From Paracoccaceae bacterium (GTDB lineage Bacteria; Pseudomonadota; Alphaproteobacteria; Rhodobacterales; Rhodobacteraceae), in NCBI GenBank assembly GCA_026709725.1, contig JAPOSK010000025.1, positions 1 through 23,272 on the forward strand: a stretch of 23,272 bases of DNA, in the 5' to 3' direction. A program made the position numbers and the translations under genes. This document shows, piece after piece, positions 5,565 to 13,758 of the stretch. The number at the start of each line of letters is the position of its first letter. Within the stretch, counting starts at the first letter, position 1. The notes under the pieces are model-generated. The model made no database searches, was not told where the DNA came from, and worked only from the letters and a program-made list of their open reading frames with translations.

Positions 5565-5979
5565 AACCCGCGTTATGGCAGTCGCGGAGATCGTCGATCT
5601 TCGCGGCGAGCCGGTGGAGTTGCTGAAAATCATCCACCAAGAGTTCCAATCCCTGTATGAGCGGTGGCGGTCTGCCGGCGCTTTGCTGGACGTCTCGGAC
5701 GAGGCGGTGTCGAAGCTGGCGACGATTCCGATCAACGCGATTCACGCCGAGTTGACCGCAAACAGCACTCTGCGCGGACGGCTGCGAAGCTATCCCACCG
5801 ACAACGACCGCGTTTCGGCGCGGGATTGGGCGCGGGTGCTTCGGTTGTTCGCCGAGAGCGATGGTTCGCCAAAGGCGGCGGTGCGGGCATGGATTGACGT
5901 GTTTTGCCACGAGCCGGAGTCGGAGCGCGGCTTCATGCGGTCGATTTGCGACTGGTTCACGGGAGGACGACGGAAATGA
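5557..5979 (+). CDS. Hypothetical helical protein
   Basis: A 140-residue protein, nearly all predicted helix (AEIVDLRGEPVELLKIIHQE; SARDWARVLRLFAESDGS), without membrane segments or recognised motifs. ATG 5557 is preceded by GGGGGGCGGG, a poor but purine-rich binding site, and overlaps the upstream gene by eight bases. Its stop overlaps the next start as ATGA. The tail DWFTGGRRK is basic. Its place next to the helix-turn-helix gene suggests a regulatory or DNA-associated role, which is not shown by the sequence. Confidence 0.65.
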   Translation: MDRTRVMAVAEIVDLRGEPVELLKIIHQEFQSLYERWRSAGALLDVSDEAVSKLATIPINAIHAELTANSTLRGRLRSYPTDNDRVSARDWARVLRLFAESDGSPKAAVRAWIDVFCHEPESERGFMRSICDWFTGGRRK

Positions 5980-6308
5980 GCGAAAAGCATCAAATCGACG
6001 AAATGATTGCGCTGCGCGAAGGCGGGGCGACGTACAAGGAGATCGCGGATCACTTCGGGATCACGCGGCAGGCGGCACACAAGCGGCTGAAGGAATACGC
6101 CAGCGGCACGGAAGCGGAGAAACAGCGGATGCGGGAGTTCCAGCGGTGTGCGGATGTCGAGAAGTTGGTGTACTACGCTTCCTGCACCAATATCCCCTGG
6201 CGGGAGGTTGCGGAGCAAGCGGGGTGCAGGGAGACAAGCGTGAGGTCGATGGCCGCGTACCACTGCAAGCGGGTGGGGGTTGCAATCGTCACGCCGCGCA
6301 GTGCATAA
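5976..6308 (+). CDS. Helix-turn-helix DNA-binding protein
   Basis: A 110-residue protein with a clear helix-turn-helix at about residues 18-42 (ATYKEIADHFGITRQAAHKR), of the type seen in sigma-factor region 4 and recombinase-like DNA-binding domains. A second similar unit follows at about residues 68-92 (IPWREVAEQAGCRETSVRSM), so it probably binds DNA through two tandem HTH units. It ends the left operon, directly before the terminator at 6332-6360. Likely a transcription regulator or terminase-small-subunit-like protein; no terminase gene is in the window, so regulator is preferred. Confidence 0.7.
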   Translation: MSEKHQIDEMIALREGGATYKEIADHFGITRQAAHKRLKEYASGTEAEKQRMREFQRCADVEKLVYYASCTNIPWREVAEQAGCRETSVRSMAAYHCKRVGVAIVTPRSA

Positions 6309-6331
6309 TCAAACCGCTTGATTCACCTTTT

Positions 6332-6360
6332 GCCCCGGCACCCAGCCGGGGCTTTTTTTT
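6332..6360 (+). terminator. Intrinsic terminator of left operon
   Basis: GCCCCGG (6332-6338) and CCGGGGC (6346-6352) form a 7-bp stem with a 7-base loop, followed by eight T residues. It works for the + strand only; on the - strand no T tract follows. The convergent primase-helicase gene stops only three bases beyond the T run. Confidence 0.9.
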
Positions 6361-6363
6361 GGC

Positions 6364-9063
6364 CTAGAAAACGTGGAATCCGGCCTCTTCGACTGTTTCG
6401 CGTGGCAGCAAGGTCGATCTGTACATGGTGGGGCCAAACTTGAGCCGCCGCCGCTGGCCCGATTTCGTCTTTGAGGGAACAGCCCCGCGCAGTTTGGTGA
6501 TGTATTCATCCAAGTCGATGTTCTGCCAGTGCGAGTCGCGCAGGAGCCGCTTGTGTTCGGGGTGCTTCTCGGCCACCACCAGATGCTCGGCTTCTATCAT
6601 CAGCCCGTAGCGCCGGCACGTGTCGCCCCACAGTTTGCGCTTTGCCGCCGCGTCATTGCTGTAGCCGTTTTCCTCGTCGGCGAACAGTTCCGGGTCTTTC
6701 TCCCACGACGTGAATCCGAGTTGCAGGGCTTCGGCGAGCGACTTCTCGGGATAGGGCGGGCAGCGCACCTTGTAGGCCAGAATCGTGCCGAGAGGCCCGT
6801 ACTCGTCCGATTTCTGCTCACGGCGCAGCCCCAAGCGCATGGCCGGATCGCCCATCAGGAAGGAAGCGCCAGCACTGAGAGCGCCGCGTATCTGGCTTTC
6901 GCGGGTGGCGACACCGGCGCGGATGTACTCTTTTTCGATGTTCCGCGCTGCGGCGGCTATCTTGGCCGAGTGCAGAATAATGTGGCTTCGGATTGCCAGG
7001 CACTTCGCCGGTGTCGTCGCGGCTTCGATTTTCCTCTCCACTTCCAGCCAGTTCTTTACGCCCTGATCCGACAGGCGGATCGGGTAAATACGCTGGATGT
7101 TCGCCTCGGACAGTATCGGGCGGTCGATGGACGACATGAACAGGGAGAAACGCGGGCGCGTCGAGATAACGCCGCCGTCCTGCCGACCGCGAAGGCGCAT
7201 CCCGTCGCCGCTTGTGGCGATGCGTAGCAGGTTGAGGATGCCGGTCTGCGCCCCTTCGCGGCCCCTCTCCGGTTCAAACTCGTCGAGCATGGCGGGCAAT
7301 GCGGAATCGGTGGAAAGCGCGGCCAAGCCCGCTTCCGTGGCGTTTGCCAAGGGCATGACCAAATCGCCGAATATCGGCTTGAGCATGGAATCCAGGACGT
7401 AGGTCTTGCCGGTGCCGGCGGCGGCGGTGAGCCAGACGGCTGGCCGGAAGCGCAGCGCCCCGCCGACCAAGCTGGTCACTATCCAGCCAAGCAACACGTG
7501 GCCATGCTCTGGCGTGATCCAGCGGTAGCCCATGACGGCCTCGGCGAAGTCCCGCGCATACTGCGCGGCGTTTTTGTCGGCCACGACGGGGATGCTCGGC
7601 CCCGGCAGGTAAATCTCGGTGTCGTAGGGTTCGCTCAAGCTCTTGGTGTCGCGCAGGATTCCCTCCGCGTCCTCGTACAGCAGGCGGTTGCCGGCGTGAA
7701 ACATCACCTTTTCGTCGCCTTCGGGTGTTTTGTAGGCCCGCGCCCCGCGCCGCCAGAAAATCGTGTTGTTCAGGTCGAGTTCGCCGCCCTTCTCCGCCGC
7801 CCGGATCATGGCGTCGGCCCACGCCCGCTTGTGCGCTTGCGTCCACTGGTTGCCGCCGGCAACCGCGTCCCACCACGAAGCCGGGGCGATTTGCAGCAGG
7901 CAGCCCTCGGCGGTCAAAGCGCCTGGTGGGAAGTGGTAAATCTTGTGCGTCTGCTTCGATTGGACGCAGATTTTGTCGCCGATCATGCCCATGATGCGAA
8001 AATACGGGGTGTTGGCGAGTTTGTTGGCCGGTATCTGTTGGTCGATGTCGAGCGCTTTGGGGCTGATTACCTCGTCGTAACGCTTTGCGCCGCCGGCGGC
8101 GTTGAGGAATTGCAGCAGTTTTTCCCATCCGCCTATGGCGATTGCGTCGGCGATGTCGTAGCCGTCGTCCCCCGGCGGCACGACGAGCTTGACCTCGCAC
8201 TGGTTGGAGAACAGATGCTTGGCGACGTTCTTGGCGAATTTCCGCCCCGCCTCGTCCGCGTCGGCCCAGATCAACACTTTGTGTCCGTACAGCGGACTCC
8301 AATCCGTGGTCTCGATGCGCTTGGATGAGCCGCCGCAAGGCGAAACGATGTTTGGCCGCATCCGCTTTCCTTCCTTGTTGACCACGCGGCGGGCCAATTC
8401 GACGCATTTCTCCCCCTCCACCACCCAGGTCTGAATGGATTTGTCCTTTGCGGCGGCTGCTCGAAGGCGGGCCGAAGCCTCGGCGATGTTGTACAAGGGC
8501 AGCCGGTCAAGCCTTTCCTGCTCCGGCACAGTGTCGCTGGCGGGGCCGGCCACCCAATACCCGTCTGCAAAACGCCGCTTGGTGAGTTGCAGAAACGTCT
8601 TGTTCCGCTTTCCGGTGGGGTTGTCCCATTCGTACCGGGCGACGACGAAAAGAAGCTCGCCCGCCTCGTTGGTGTAGTTGTACTCGGCGACCTTGCGGCG
8701 GTGGCCGTCCTTGCCAGTAGCGTCCGGGATGCCGAAAGAAGTCTTGGGCAGTCGCTTGTTGGCCTGCTCGCCCTCGCGCTTGCGGTTGATCTGCGAGCCG
8801 ATGTGTTCGTCGGTCGCGCCCATTTTCCGCAGCTTGTCAAAGGCTTCCTTTTTCGCGAGGCCGCGTATGTCGGTCAAATAAGTGTACGTCCCCCCCTTGA
8901 TGCCGCAGCCGTGGCAGAAATAGCGGTCGTGCGCCACGTTTATCGACATGGACGGGGACGAGTCCTCGTGGGACGGGCTGAAACAGCGGATGGTTTTCTC
9001 CGCCCCGCCCGCCTCGGGCAAGTGGATGCCGTCCTCGGCGAGCAACAATTCAAGTATCGACAC
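6364..9063 (-). CDS. Phage primase-helicase (CHC2-Toprim-ATPase)
   Basis: An 899-residue replication protein that would prime and unwind DNA at the fork. A zinc finger lies at about residues 27-53 (C27, H32, C50, C53; RCFSPSHEDSSPS and FCHGCG). A Toprim domain carries VEGEK (about 215-219) and the acidic pair in WADADEAG (about 266-273). The C-terminal ATPase has Walker A AAAGTGKT (about 547-554) and Walker B MLDEFEP (about 592-598), in the DUF927-like style of phage and plasmid primases. The GTG start at 9063 is chosen because it overlaps the upstream stop as TAGTG and lies just before the zinc finger; longer in-frame sequence is shadow. Last gene of the - strand operon. Confidence 0.85.
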   Translation of the reverse strand: MSILELLLAEDGIHLPEAGGAEKTIRCFSPSHEDSSPSMSINVAHDRYFCHGCGIKGGTYTYLTDIRGLAKKEAFDKLRKMGATDEHIGSQINRKREGEQANKRLPKTSFGIPDATGKDGHRRKVAEYNYTNEAGELLFVVARYEWDNPTGKRNKTFLQLTKRRFADGYWVAGPASDTVPEQERLDRLPLYNIAEASARLRAAAAKDKSIQTWVVEGEKCVELARRVVNKEGKRMRPNIVSPCGGSSKRIETTDWSPLYGHKVLIWADADEAGRKFAKNVAKHLFSNQCEVKLVVPPGDDGYDIADAIAIGGWEKLLQFLNAAGGAKRYDEVISPKALDIDQQIPANKLANTPYFRIMGMIGDKICVQSKQTHKIYHFPPGALTAEGCLLQIAPASWWDAVAGGNQWTQAHKRAWADAMIRAAEKGGELDLNNTIFWRRGARAYKTPEGDEKVMFHAGNRLLYEDAEGILRDTKSLSEPYDTEIYLPGPSIPVVADKNAAQYARDFAEAVMGYRWITPEHGHVLLGWIVTSLVGGALRFRPAVWLTAAAGTGKTYVLDSMLKPIFGDLVMPLANATEAGLAALSTDSALPAMLDEFEPERGREGAQTGILNLLRIATSGDGMRLRGRQDGGVISTRPRFSLFMSSIDRPILSEANIQRIYPIRLSDQGVKNWLEVERKIEAATTPAKCLAIRSHIILHSAKIAAAARNIEKEYIRAGVATRESQIRGALSAGASFLMGDPAMRLGLRREQKSDEYGPLGTILAYKVRCPPYPEKSLAEALQLGFTSWEKDPELFADEENGYSNDAAAKRKLWGDTCRRYGLMIEAEHLVVAEKHPEHKRLLRDSHWQNIDLDEYITKLRGAVPSKTKSGQRRRLKFGPTMYRSTLLPRETVEEAGFHVF

Positions 9064-9326
9064 TACAGCCTGCTCGCCTTCTCGTGGATGTCGTGCAGCC
9101 GCTCCGACTGCTTGATGGTTATGTAGTACGGCTGCCTCGCCTTCATGGAGAGGATGAAGCCGCGCTCCCACTCGTTGAGCAGGTTCAGGTTTTTCACGCA
9201 ATGGTCGAGCATACCCAGGTAGTACTCGTCAAAGCGGAATTTCGCCGTGGTCGCGTTGGTGAACGCTTGAGCCTGGCTCAGGTCGCGCCAGTGTGTGCCG
9301 TCGGGCCGGTAGCCGAGCCTCTTCAT
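9063..9326 (-). CDS. Small hypothetical protein upstream of primase
   Basis: An 87-residue protein if the ATG at 9326 is used, which overlaps the upstream stop as TGATG and follows GGGGTGGA; an ATG at 9347 would add seven residues but lacks a binding site. The C-terminal part (LLNEWERGFILSMKARQPYY, then TIKQSERLHDIHEKA) resembles a short helical motif found in other phage replication-region proteins, where a tryptophan/glutamate turn is followed by a Thr-Lys-Gln helix start. Function unknown, but its coupling to the primase-helicase suggests a replication accessory role. Confidence 0.65.
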   Translation of the reverse strand: MKRLGYRPDGTHWRDLSQAQAFTNATTAKFRFDEYYLGMLDHCVKNLNLLNEWERGFILSMKARQPYYITIKQSERLHDIHEKASRL

Positions 9327-9697
9327 CAGCAGGTCCACCCCGCGCATTTCTGCAATTCGATGCGAATATCCGGCGGAACCTTAATCTTGTGGCGTTCCAA
9401 CCCCCGCAGAAGGGTTTCGGCGGCAGAGGCTCTGAACTCCGTTGGCACCACCCTTAAGCCGGCACCGAAAATCCAAAGCGAAACCCGCGCTTCGACGTAA
9501 TCTTTGGCCTGGTCTCGGTCGGCAAAGCATTCCCCGGAGTCGATCATTCCCGAAAGGGCACACCACCCGCGCCATTCGTTTCCGGTTTCGCCCTTGGCGC
9601 GAAGTGAATTGTATTCAACAGCGCCGGCCCTCCAATGGCCTAGCATTCCGATCTCACCGCTTCCATGTCCCTTGCGGGGCTTCCAATCCAGTTTCAT
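9326..9697 (-). CDS. Hypothetical protein
   Basis: A 123-residue protein with many tryptophans and glycines (MKLDWKPRKGHGSGEIGMLG at the start), followed by a helical stretch and a likely amphipathic segment AKDYVEARVSLWIFGAGLRV. No recognised domain. The ATG overlaps the methyltransferase stop as ATGA and has AGAGGAATCAAGC upstream. It may be a small DNA- or membrane-associated factor, but nothing in the sequence decides this. Confidence 0.65.
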   Translation of the reverse strand: MKLDWKPRKGHGSGEIGMLGHWRAGAVEYNSLRAKGETGNEWRGWCALSGMIDSGECFADRDQAKDYVEARVSLWIFGAGLRVVPTEFRASAAETLLRGLERHKIKVPPDIRIELQKCAGWTC

Positions 9698-10845
9698 GCT
9701 TGATTCCTCTTGTTAATCACGAAGTGATCCACCATGTCGATGCGCTCGCCTAGCCAGCCCAACACGTTCTGCCCTATCGCGTTGCCAAGCAGCGCGTACC
9801 GGGCCGTGTTCGACATCGGTTTGCCGTTTGGCCCAAGAACGGCTGTGTAGAGGTCGGGCAACCCGAACAGCCGCTCGCATTCCAGCGGCGTCAATCGCCG
9901 TACCATTTTGCTCTGCAACACACCGTTCACGTTTTGGTTCGACATGACGGGGCCAGCCGATCCGTCATAGAACGCCGGGTCTTGGGCGCTGTTGAATCCA
10001 GCCACCGCCGAATCCGATCCCACAATGATGGTGTGGCAGGGGTCGCCAGGTTTCGGGTTGGCCCGATTCTCCCCGCTGGTAATCTGATTCAAGTCGAATG
10101 GAATCAAATTCTGGCATTCGTCTCCCGCCGGCCCGCCGGTGCCTGTCGCCCACTTGCAACTGACTGTTCCAGCCACCAGCGCCTCGGCCTCTTCTATTGT
10201 GCTTCCGTAGCCGCCTCCGCCATCAGCGCGTCCCTTAAATGTGGGGGCAACGCCCTCCCGCGCCTTTCGGCCCGGAGGAGAATGCCCCGACACGCAATGG
10301 GGCTCAAGCAAAACTCCCGCAGGTGGTCGCCAGTCTCCAAAATATCCGACAACGAACACACGCCGCCGTCGTTGGGGGATGGCACGCGGGAAAAATTGTG
10401 TTCGGAAATATTGAACGTCAAGGATTCGGTAGGCGACACAATACCCGATGTCCCCCAACGCCCCGACAAAGGCTCCATAAGCCCGTCCTTGGTTCTGCGA
10501 CAAGACGCCGGGGACGTTTTCCCACACCAACCATCGCGGCCTAAGTCTCTCAGCAAGTTGTACATACTCGATTGCCAAGTTGCCACGCGCATCATCCAAG
10601 CCTTTTCGCTTCCCGGCGACACTGAAGGACTGGCATGGGGTTCCTCCGCAAACAAGTTCAACTGGGCCACAATCTTTCTCCTCGATTTGCGTGAAGTCGC
10701 CAAAGTTCGGGACATCCGGGTAGTGGTGCGCGAGTACGGCGGCTGGCCATTCGTCGCTTTCCGCGAATCCGGCGCACTCCCACCCCAACCGCGACCACGC
10801 CACGTGATCCGAGCCGATGCCGCTGCAAACTGAAAGGTAGCGCAT
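9694..10845 (-). CDS. DNA (cytosine-5) methyltransferase
   Basis: A 383-residue enzyme that methylates cytosine at C5 using S-adenosylmethionine. Motif I SVCSGIGSDHVAW lies at residues 5-17, motif IV with catalytic cysteine (GGTPCQSFSVAGKRKG, C71), motif VI ENVPG at 109-113, motif VIII QRRRRV at 158-163, and motifs IX-X near the C-terminus (GNAIGQNVLGWLGERI). Between VIII and IX is a glycine-rich target-recognition region. No restriction endonuclease partner is visible, so it is probably an orphan phage methylase that masks host restriction sites. Its start overlaps the upstream methylase stop as TGATG. Confidence 0.92.
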   Translation of the reverse strand: MRYLSVCSGIGSDHVAWSRLGWECAGFAESDEWPAAVLAHHYPDVPNFGDFTQIEEKDCGPVELVCGGTPCQSFSVAGKRKGLDDARGNLAIEYVQLAERLRPRWLVWENVPGVLSQNQGRAYGAFVGALGDIGYCVAYRILDVQYFRTQFFPRAIPQRRRRVFVVGYFGDWRPPAGVLLEPHCVSGHSPPGRKAREGVAPTFKGRADGGGGYGSTIEEAEALVAGTVSCKWATGTGGPAGDECQNLIPFDLNQITSGENRANPKPGDPCHTIIVGSDSAVAGFNSAQDPAFYDGSAGPVMSNQNVNGVLQSKMVRRLTPLECERLFGLPDLYTAVLGPNGKPMSNTARYALLGNAIGQNVLGWLGERIDMVDHFVINKRNQA

Positions 10846-12116
10846 CAGCCAACCTCCGAAAACAGCGGCGCGTCCTCGCCAACGCGCTTTCTCGCGATGC
10901 TGGCGTACTCCTCGCTGATCTCAATCAATATCGCGTCCCGATGCAGCCGGTCGGCCACCAGCGCGGTTGTGCCGCTGCCGCCAAAAGGGTCCAGCACGGT
11001 CGCGGGCACTGGCTCATGCGGTGCGCACCCGCAAGTTTGCTCCCATCCAGTGGTGCTGATCGTCTGCTGATACTCGCCGCCGCGCTCCCGTGCGGCCTGC
11101 CTCGCCAAAGACATCCGGTGCGCGTTGCTGCCGACCTCGTAGGCCGACTCCGTTTTCCCATCGTGCGGCGATTCGCTTTTCGCCACAACGCGCTTCCACG
11201 GGGAGCCGCACTCCGGGCAAACCCCATGCTCCGAAGTGCCCGCCTTCACGCAAGGTTCGACCAGCGCGGGCGGGAACGTCGCGAAATGGGCACCCCTGTA
11301 CGGCGCGGTGGGGATTTTCCAAACATTGCGAAGATGGGCACCCGGCGGCACCTCCCGCTTTTCTCCAGCGGAGTACGTCGTCTTTTCCCGAACATTGTGC
11401 CTCGCGTCCTGCCCCTTGTATCCCGCGCCGGACGCCCAACCAGCCGGCACCCTGCCACTGAAATTGTGCGGCAGTTTCTTTTCATCCACCCCGAAAGTGC
11501 CGCCACGGAAATTGGGGGAAACGCCTTCGCCCCCGTACCGGGCCAGCGTCGAATCCGCAGTTCCGGTGCGGACAGCCACCGCGTCGTAGTAATACTTGCG
11601 GGACTTGGCAAACAGGAAAACCTTCTCGTGCGCCGTCACCGGCCTGTCCGTCACGCTCTCCGGCATCGGATTCGGCTTGTGCCAAATGATTTCGCTGCGG
11701 AGCCACCATCCATCGGCTTGCAAAGCAATCGCTACGCGGGCGGGCATCATCATCAGGTCTTTGGGCTTGAGGCCGGTGCTTTTCCATGCCCCGTCGTCTC
11801 CCCGTAGCGAACCGACATTGCTGGCCTGCTTCGGCGAATTGCCGCAGTAGCCGCCCTTGCCGCTCCCCGCGTAGGCGTCCCCGTAGTTCATCCAAAGCGT
11901 CCCGTCCTCCCGCATCACCCGCCGAACCTCGCGGAAAACCGCGACGATGTTCTCAAGATGCGCCGCAAAGGTGGACTCAAGGCCGATCATGCGGTCTTCG
12001 CCGTGATACGACCGAAGCCCCCAATACGGCGGCGAAGTCACCACGCAATGCACGGACTCCGCCGGAAGCTCCGCCAGCTTTTCAAGGCAGTCGCCGACCA
12101 AAATCTTGACGGTCAC
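10845..12116 (-). CDS. Beta-class N4/N6 DNA methyltransferase
   Basis: A 423-residue enzyme of the N6-adenine/N4-cytosine family (PF01555 type). The catalytic motif TSPPYWGLRSY is at about residues 27-37, before the cofactor motif VLDPFGGSGTTALVADRL near residue 380, the order that defines the beta class. SPPY favours N4-cytosine methylation but does not prove it. A CPECG knuckle and further cysteines lie in the recognition region. The GTG start at 12116 overlaps the upstream stop as GTGA. Likely an orphan, protective phage methylase working alongside the C5 enzyme. Confidence 0.9.
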   Translation of the reverse strand: MTVKILVGDCLEKLAELPAESVHCVVTSPPYWGLRSYHGEDRMIGLESTFAAHLENIVAVFREVRRVMREDGTLWMNYGDAYAGSGKGGYCGNSPKQASNVGSLRGDDGAWKSTGLKPKDLMMMPARVAIALQADGWWLRSEIIWHKPNPMPESVTDRPVTAHEKVFLFAKSRKYYYDAVAVRTGTADSTLARYGGEGVSPNFRGGTFGVDEKKLPHNFSGRVPAGWASGAGYKGQDARHNVREKTTYSAGEKREVPPGAHLRNVWKIPTAPYRGAHFATFPPALVEPCVKAGTSEHGVCPECGSPWKRVVAKSESPHDGKTESAYEVGSNAHRMSLARQAARERGGEYQQTISTTGWEQTCGCAPHEPVPATVLDPFGGSGTTALVADRLHRDAILIEISEEYASIARKRVGEDAPLFSEVG

Positions 12117-12334
12117 AGCAGTTCCTCGTCAGGCCCGCCGCCCTCAAGGATTTTCTGGCTGCTTTCCGTGAGTGTTTGTTTCAGATTCTTGATGCTCTCC
12201 TTGCAACGCCGAATCTTCTCCGTAGTATCCCGCTGTTCATCTTGGAGTTCGATCAATCTGCGGCGCTGCTCTTCCAGGTCCGTAGACGCGGAATAGAACG
12301 CCGTTTTCAAGGCTTCGTAATTTTCAGTTGCCAT
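12113..12334 (-). CDS. Small coiled-coil protein
   Basis: A 73-residue protein that is almost entirely a coiled coil (LEEQRRRLIELQDEQRDTTE is typical of the heptads), with an acidic C-terminal tail. It probably oligomerises or bridges other proteins. Three bases separate it from the helicase stop, and its stop overlaps the methylase start as GTGA. The sequence does not show which neighbour it works with. Confidence 0.7.
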   Translation of the reverse strand: MATENYEALKTAFYSASTDLEEQRRRLIELQDEQRDTTEKIRRCKESIKNLKQTLTESSQKILEGGGPDEELL

Positions 12335-12337
12335 ATG

Positions 12338-13714
12338 CTAACCCCATGCGTGTCGGTAAATGGATTTCATGCGTTTGGCCCAGCCGTAGCCGTAGCCATA
12401 CTTCTTTTGCAGTTGCAGCAGCTTGCCGAAGTCGCCTCCGGTCGCCACGATGTCCGCGCTTAGCCGCTTCTTGGTCGCCTTCGGCTTGCGCCGCTCGGTG
12501 ATTTCCTTCACCGGGGCATCGACCTCCACCGGAACGACCTTCTCCGGCACGTGGGCGCAAAGGGGGCAGCAATCCTCTTTCTTGGGATAGACGTACCCGC
12601 AGGCTTGGCACTGTCGGGCCAGCGAAGCGGCCCGCTTCACCTCGTCCTTGATTACCCCCCGCTCCAAACTCCACTCGATGTCCTCGTCGGGCAGGCCCAA
12701 GAAGAACCAGTTGCCCCCGCAGTCGATGACGACGGCTTCCCGCGCCTTGCGGCGCATGGCGCGTCCAATCATCTGCTTGTACATCGTGAGCGAGCCGGTC
12801 TTGCAGGCCAGCACAACGCACTCGGCCTCCTTCCAGTCGGTTCCCTCGGTGAACAGCCGGCAGTTGCAGACGGCTTGGTAGTCGCCGCGCTTGACCGCCG
12901 CGAGTTTCTGCCGCCGCTCTTCTTTGGGCGTGTCGCCGTCGATGTGGACGCTTTTCACGCCCTTTTCGATCAGTTGCTGGTTGATGGTCTTGCTGTGCGC
13001 CACGTCCGCGCCGAAAAAAATGGTCTTGCGATCCCTTGCGTGTTCCCACCACGTGTCCACCACCTTGGCGAGAACCGGCCCCGCCCTGCCAGCCTCCGAT
13101 TGCTGCTTGTAGGTTGCGGCGTTTGAAATGAAGTCGATGTCCACCGCCAGCAGCCGCACGGGAGCCAGGTACTCCGGGGTCAATTCGGAGATTGTTGGGC
13201 CGATTACCAGCTCGTCGAAGATGAAGCCAAGCCCCTTGTCGTCGGTGCGGGCGGGCGTGGCCGTCATCCCGATCACGAAGGCGTTGGGCCACCGCTCGAT
13301 GATTTTCCGCCAGCTTGAGGCGGTCGCGTGGTGCGCCTCGTCCACGAAGATGACGCGGGGTCGCAGCCAGTCGAGTTTGTCCAGCCTGCTCACGAGCGTT
13401 TGCACCATTGCCACTTGAATCGGTGCCCACGGCGAGCCTGCCTTGCCCGACTGGATGATGCCGGCGTGTTCCTCGCAGTCGATTTCCTTCAGTGTCGCGA
13501 TGGTTTGGTTCACCAGTTCGTCGCGATGGACGAGAAACAGAAACCGCCCGCCGGTGTCCGTGCCAAGTTGCTTGATGATGTCGTGAATAATCATCGACGC
13601 GACCATCGTCTTGCCCGATCCGGTGGGCAAGACGATGCACGGGGCTTTTTTGCCGGAGTGAAGGGCGGCTTTGGTGGCCTCCTTGACGGCGACTTGGAAC
13701 GGCCAAGGTTTCAT
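12338..13714 (-). CDS. SF2 DEAH-box helicase with C-terminal zinc ribbon
   Basis: A 458-residue ATP-dependent DNA or RNA helicase. Motif I PTGSGKT at about residues 30-36, motif II VDEAHH (DEAH 125-128), motif III TATP at 151-154 and motif VI QMIGRAMRR at 313-321 are all present, so it should be active. The C-terminus adds CQAC (about 368-371) and CCPLC (about 381-385), a probable zinc ribbon, then a basic tail. It resembles the RadD/UvsW-like phage recombination helicases. The ATG at 13714 overlaps the stop of the 15-codon micro-ORF, and the upstream gene is an SbcC-like ATPase. Confidence 0.85.
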   Translation of the reverse strand: MKPWPFQVAVKEATKAALHSGKKAPCIVLPTGSGKTMVASMIIHDIIKQLGTDTGGRFLFLVHRDELVNQTIATLKEIDCEEHAGIIQSGKAGSPWAPIQVAMVQTLVSRLDKLDWLRPRVIFVDEAHHATASSWRKIIERWPNAFVIGMTATPARTDDKGLGFIFDELVIGPTISELTPEYLAPVRLLAVDIDFISNAATYKQQSEAGRAGPVLAKVVDTWWEHARDRKTIFFGADVAHSKTINQQLIEKGVKSVHIDGDTPKEERRQKLAAVKRGDYQAVCNCRLFTEGTDWKEAECVVLACKTGSLTMYKQMIGRAMRRKAREAVVIDCGGNWFFLGLPDEDIEWSLERGVIKDEVKRAASLARQCQACGYVYPKKEDCCPLCAHVPEKVVPVEVDAPVKEITERRKPKATKKRLSADIVATGGDFGKLLQLQKKYGYGYGWAKRMKSIYRHAWG

Positions 13715-13758
13715 TGCTCTTCAGAAACGCCCTCCGCCACTTCCCATTCAATGCTCAT
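13711..13758 (-). CDS. 15-codon micro-ORF
   Basis: ATG to TGA encodes MSIEWEVAEGVSEEQ. The start overlaps the ATPase stop (ATGA, 13758-13755) and the stop overlaps the helicase start (ATGA, 13714-13711). AGGAGAGGAA lies just upstream. The ribosome could therefore pass from ATPase to micro-ORF to helicase without leaving the RNA. It may make a short acidic peptide or only couple the two genes. Confidence 0.55.
   Translation of the reverse strand: MSIEWEVAEGVSEEQ

Noticed and set aside
6332..6360. Bidirectional terminator
   Set aside because: Only the + strand has a T tract after the stem; the - strand lacks one.
6529..8328. Long + strand frames opposite the primase-helicase (6529-7227, 7498-8328)
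   Set aside because: Antisense shadows without binding sites; the - strand has zinc-finger, Toprim and ATPase motifs.
12324..13751. 475-codon - strand frame overlapping the helicase
   Set aside because: It is an out-of-frame shadow with arginine- and glycine-rich low-complexity sequence; the helicase frame carries all SF2 motifs.
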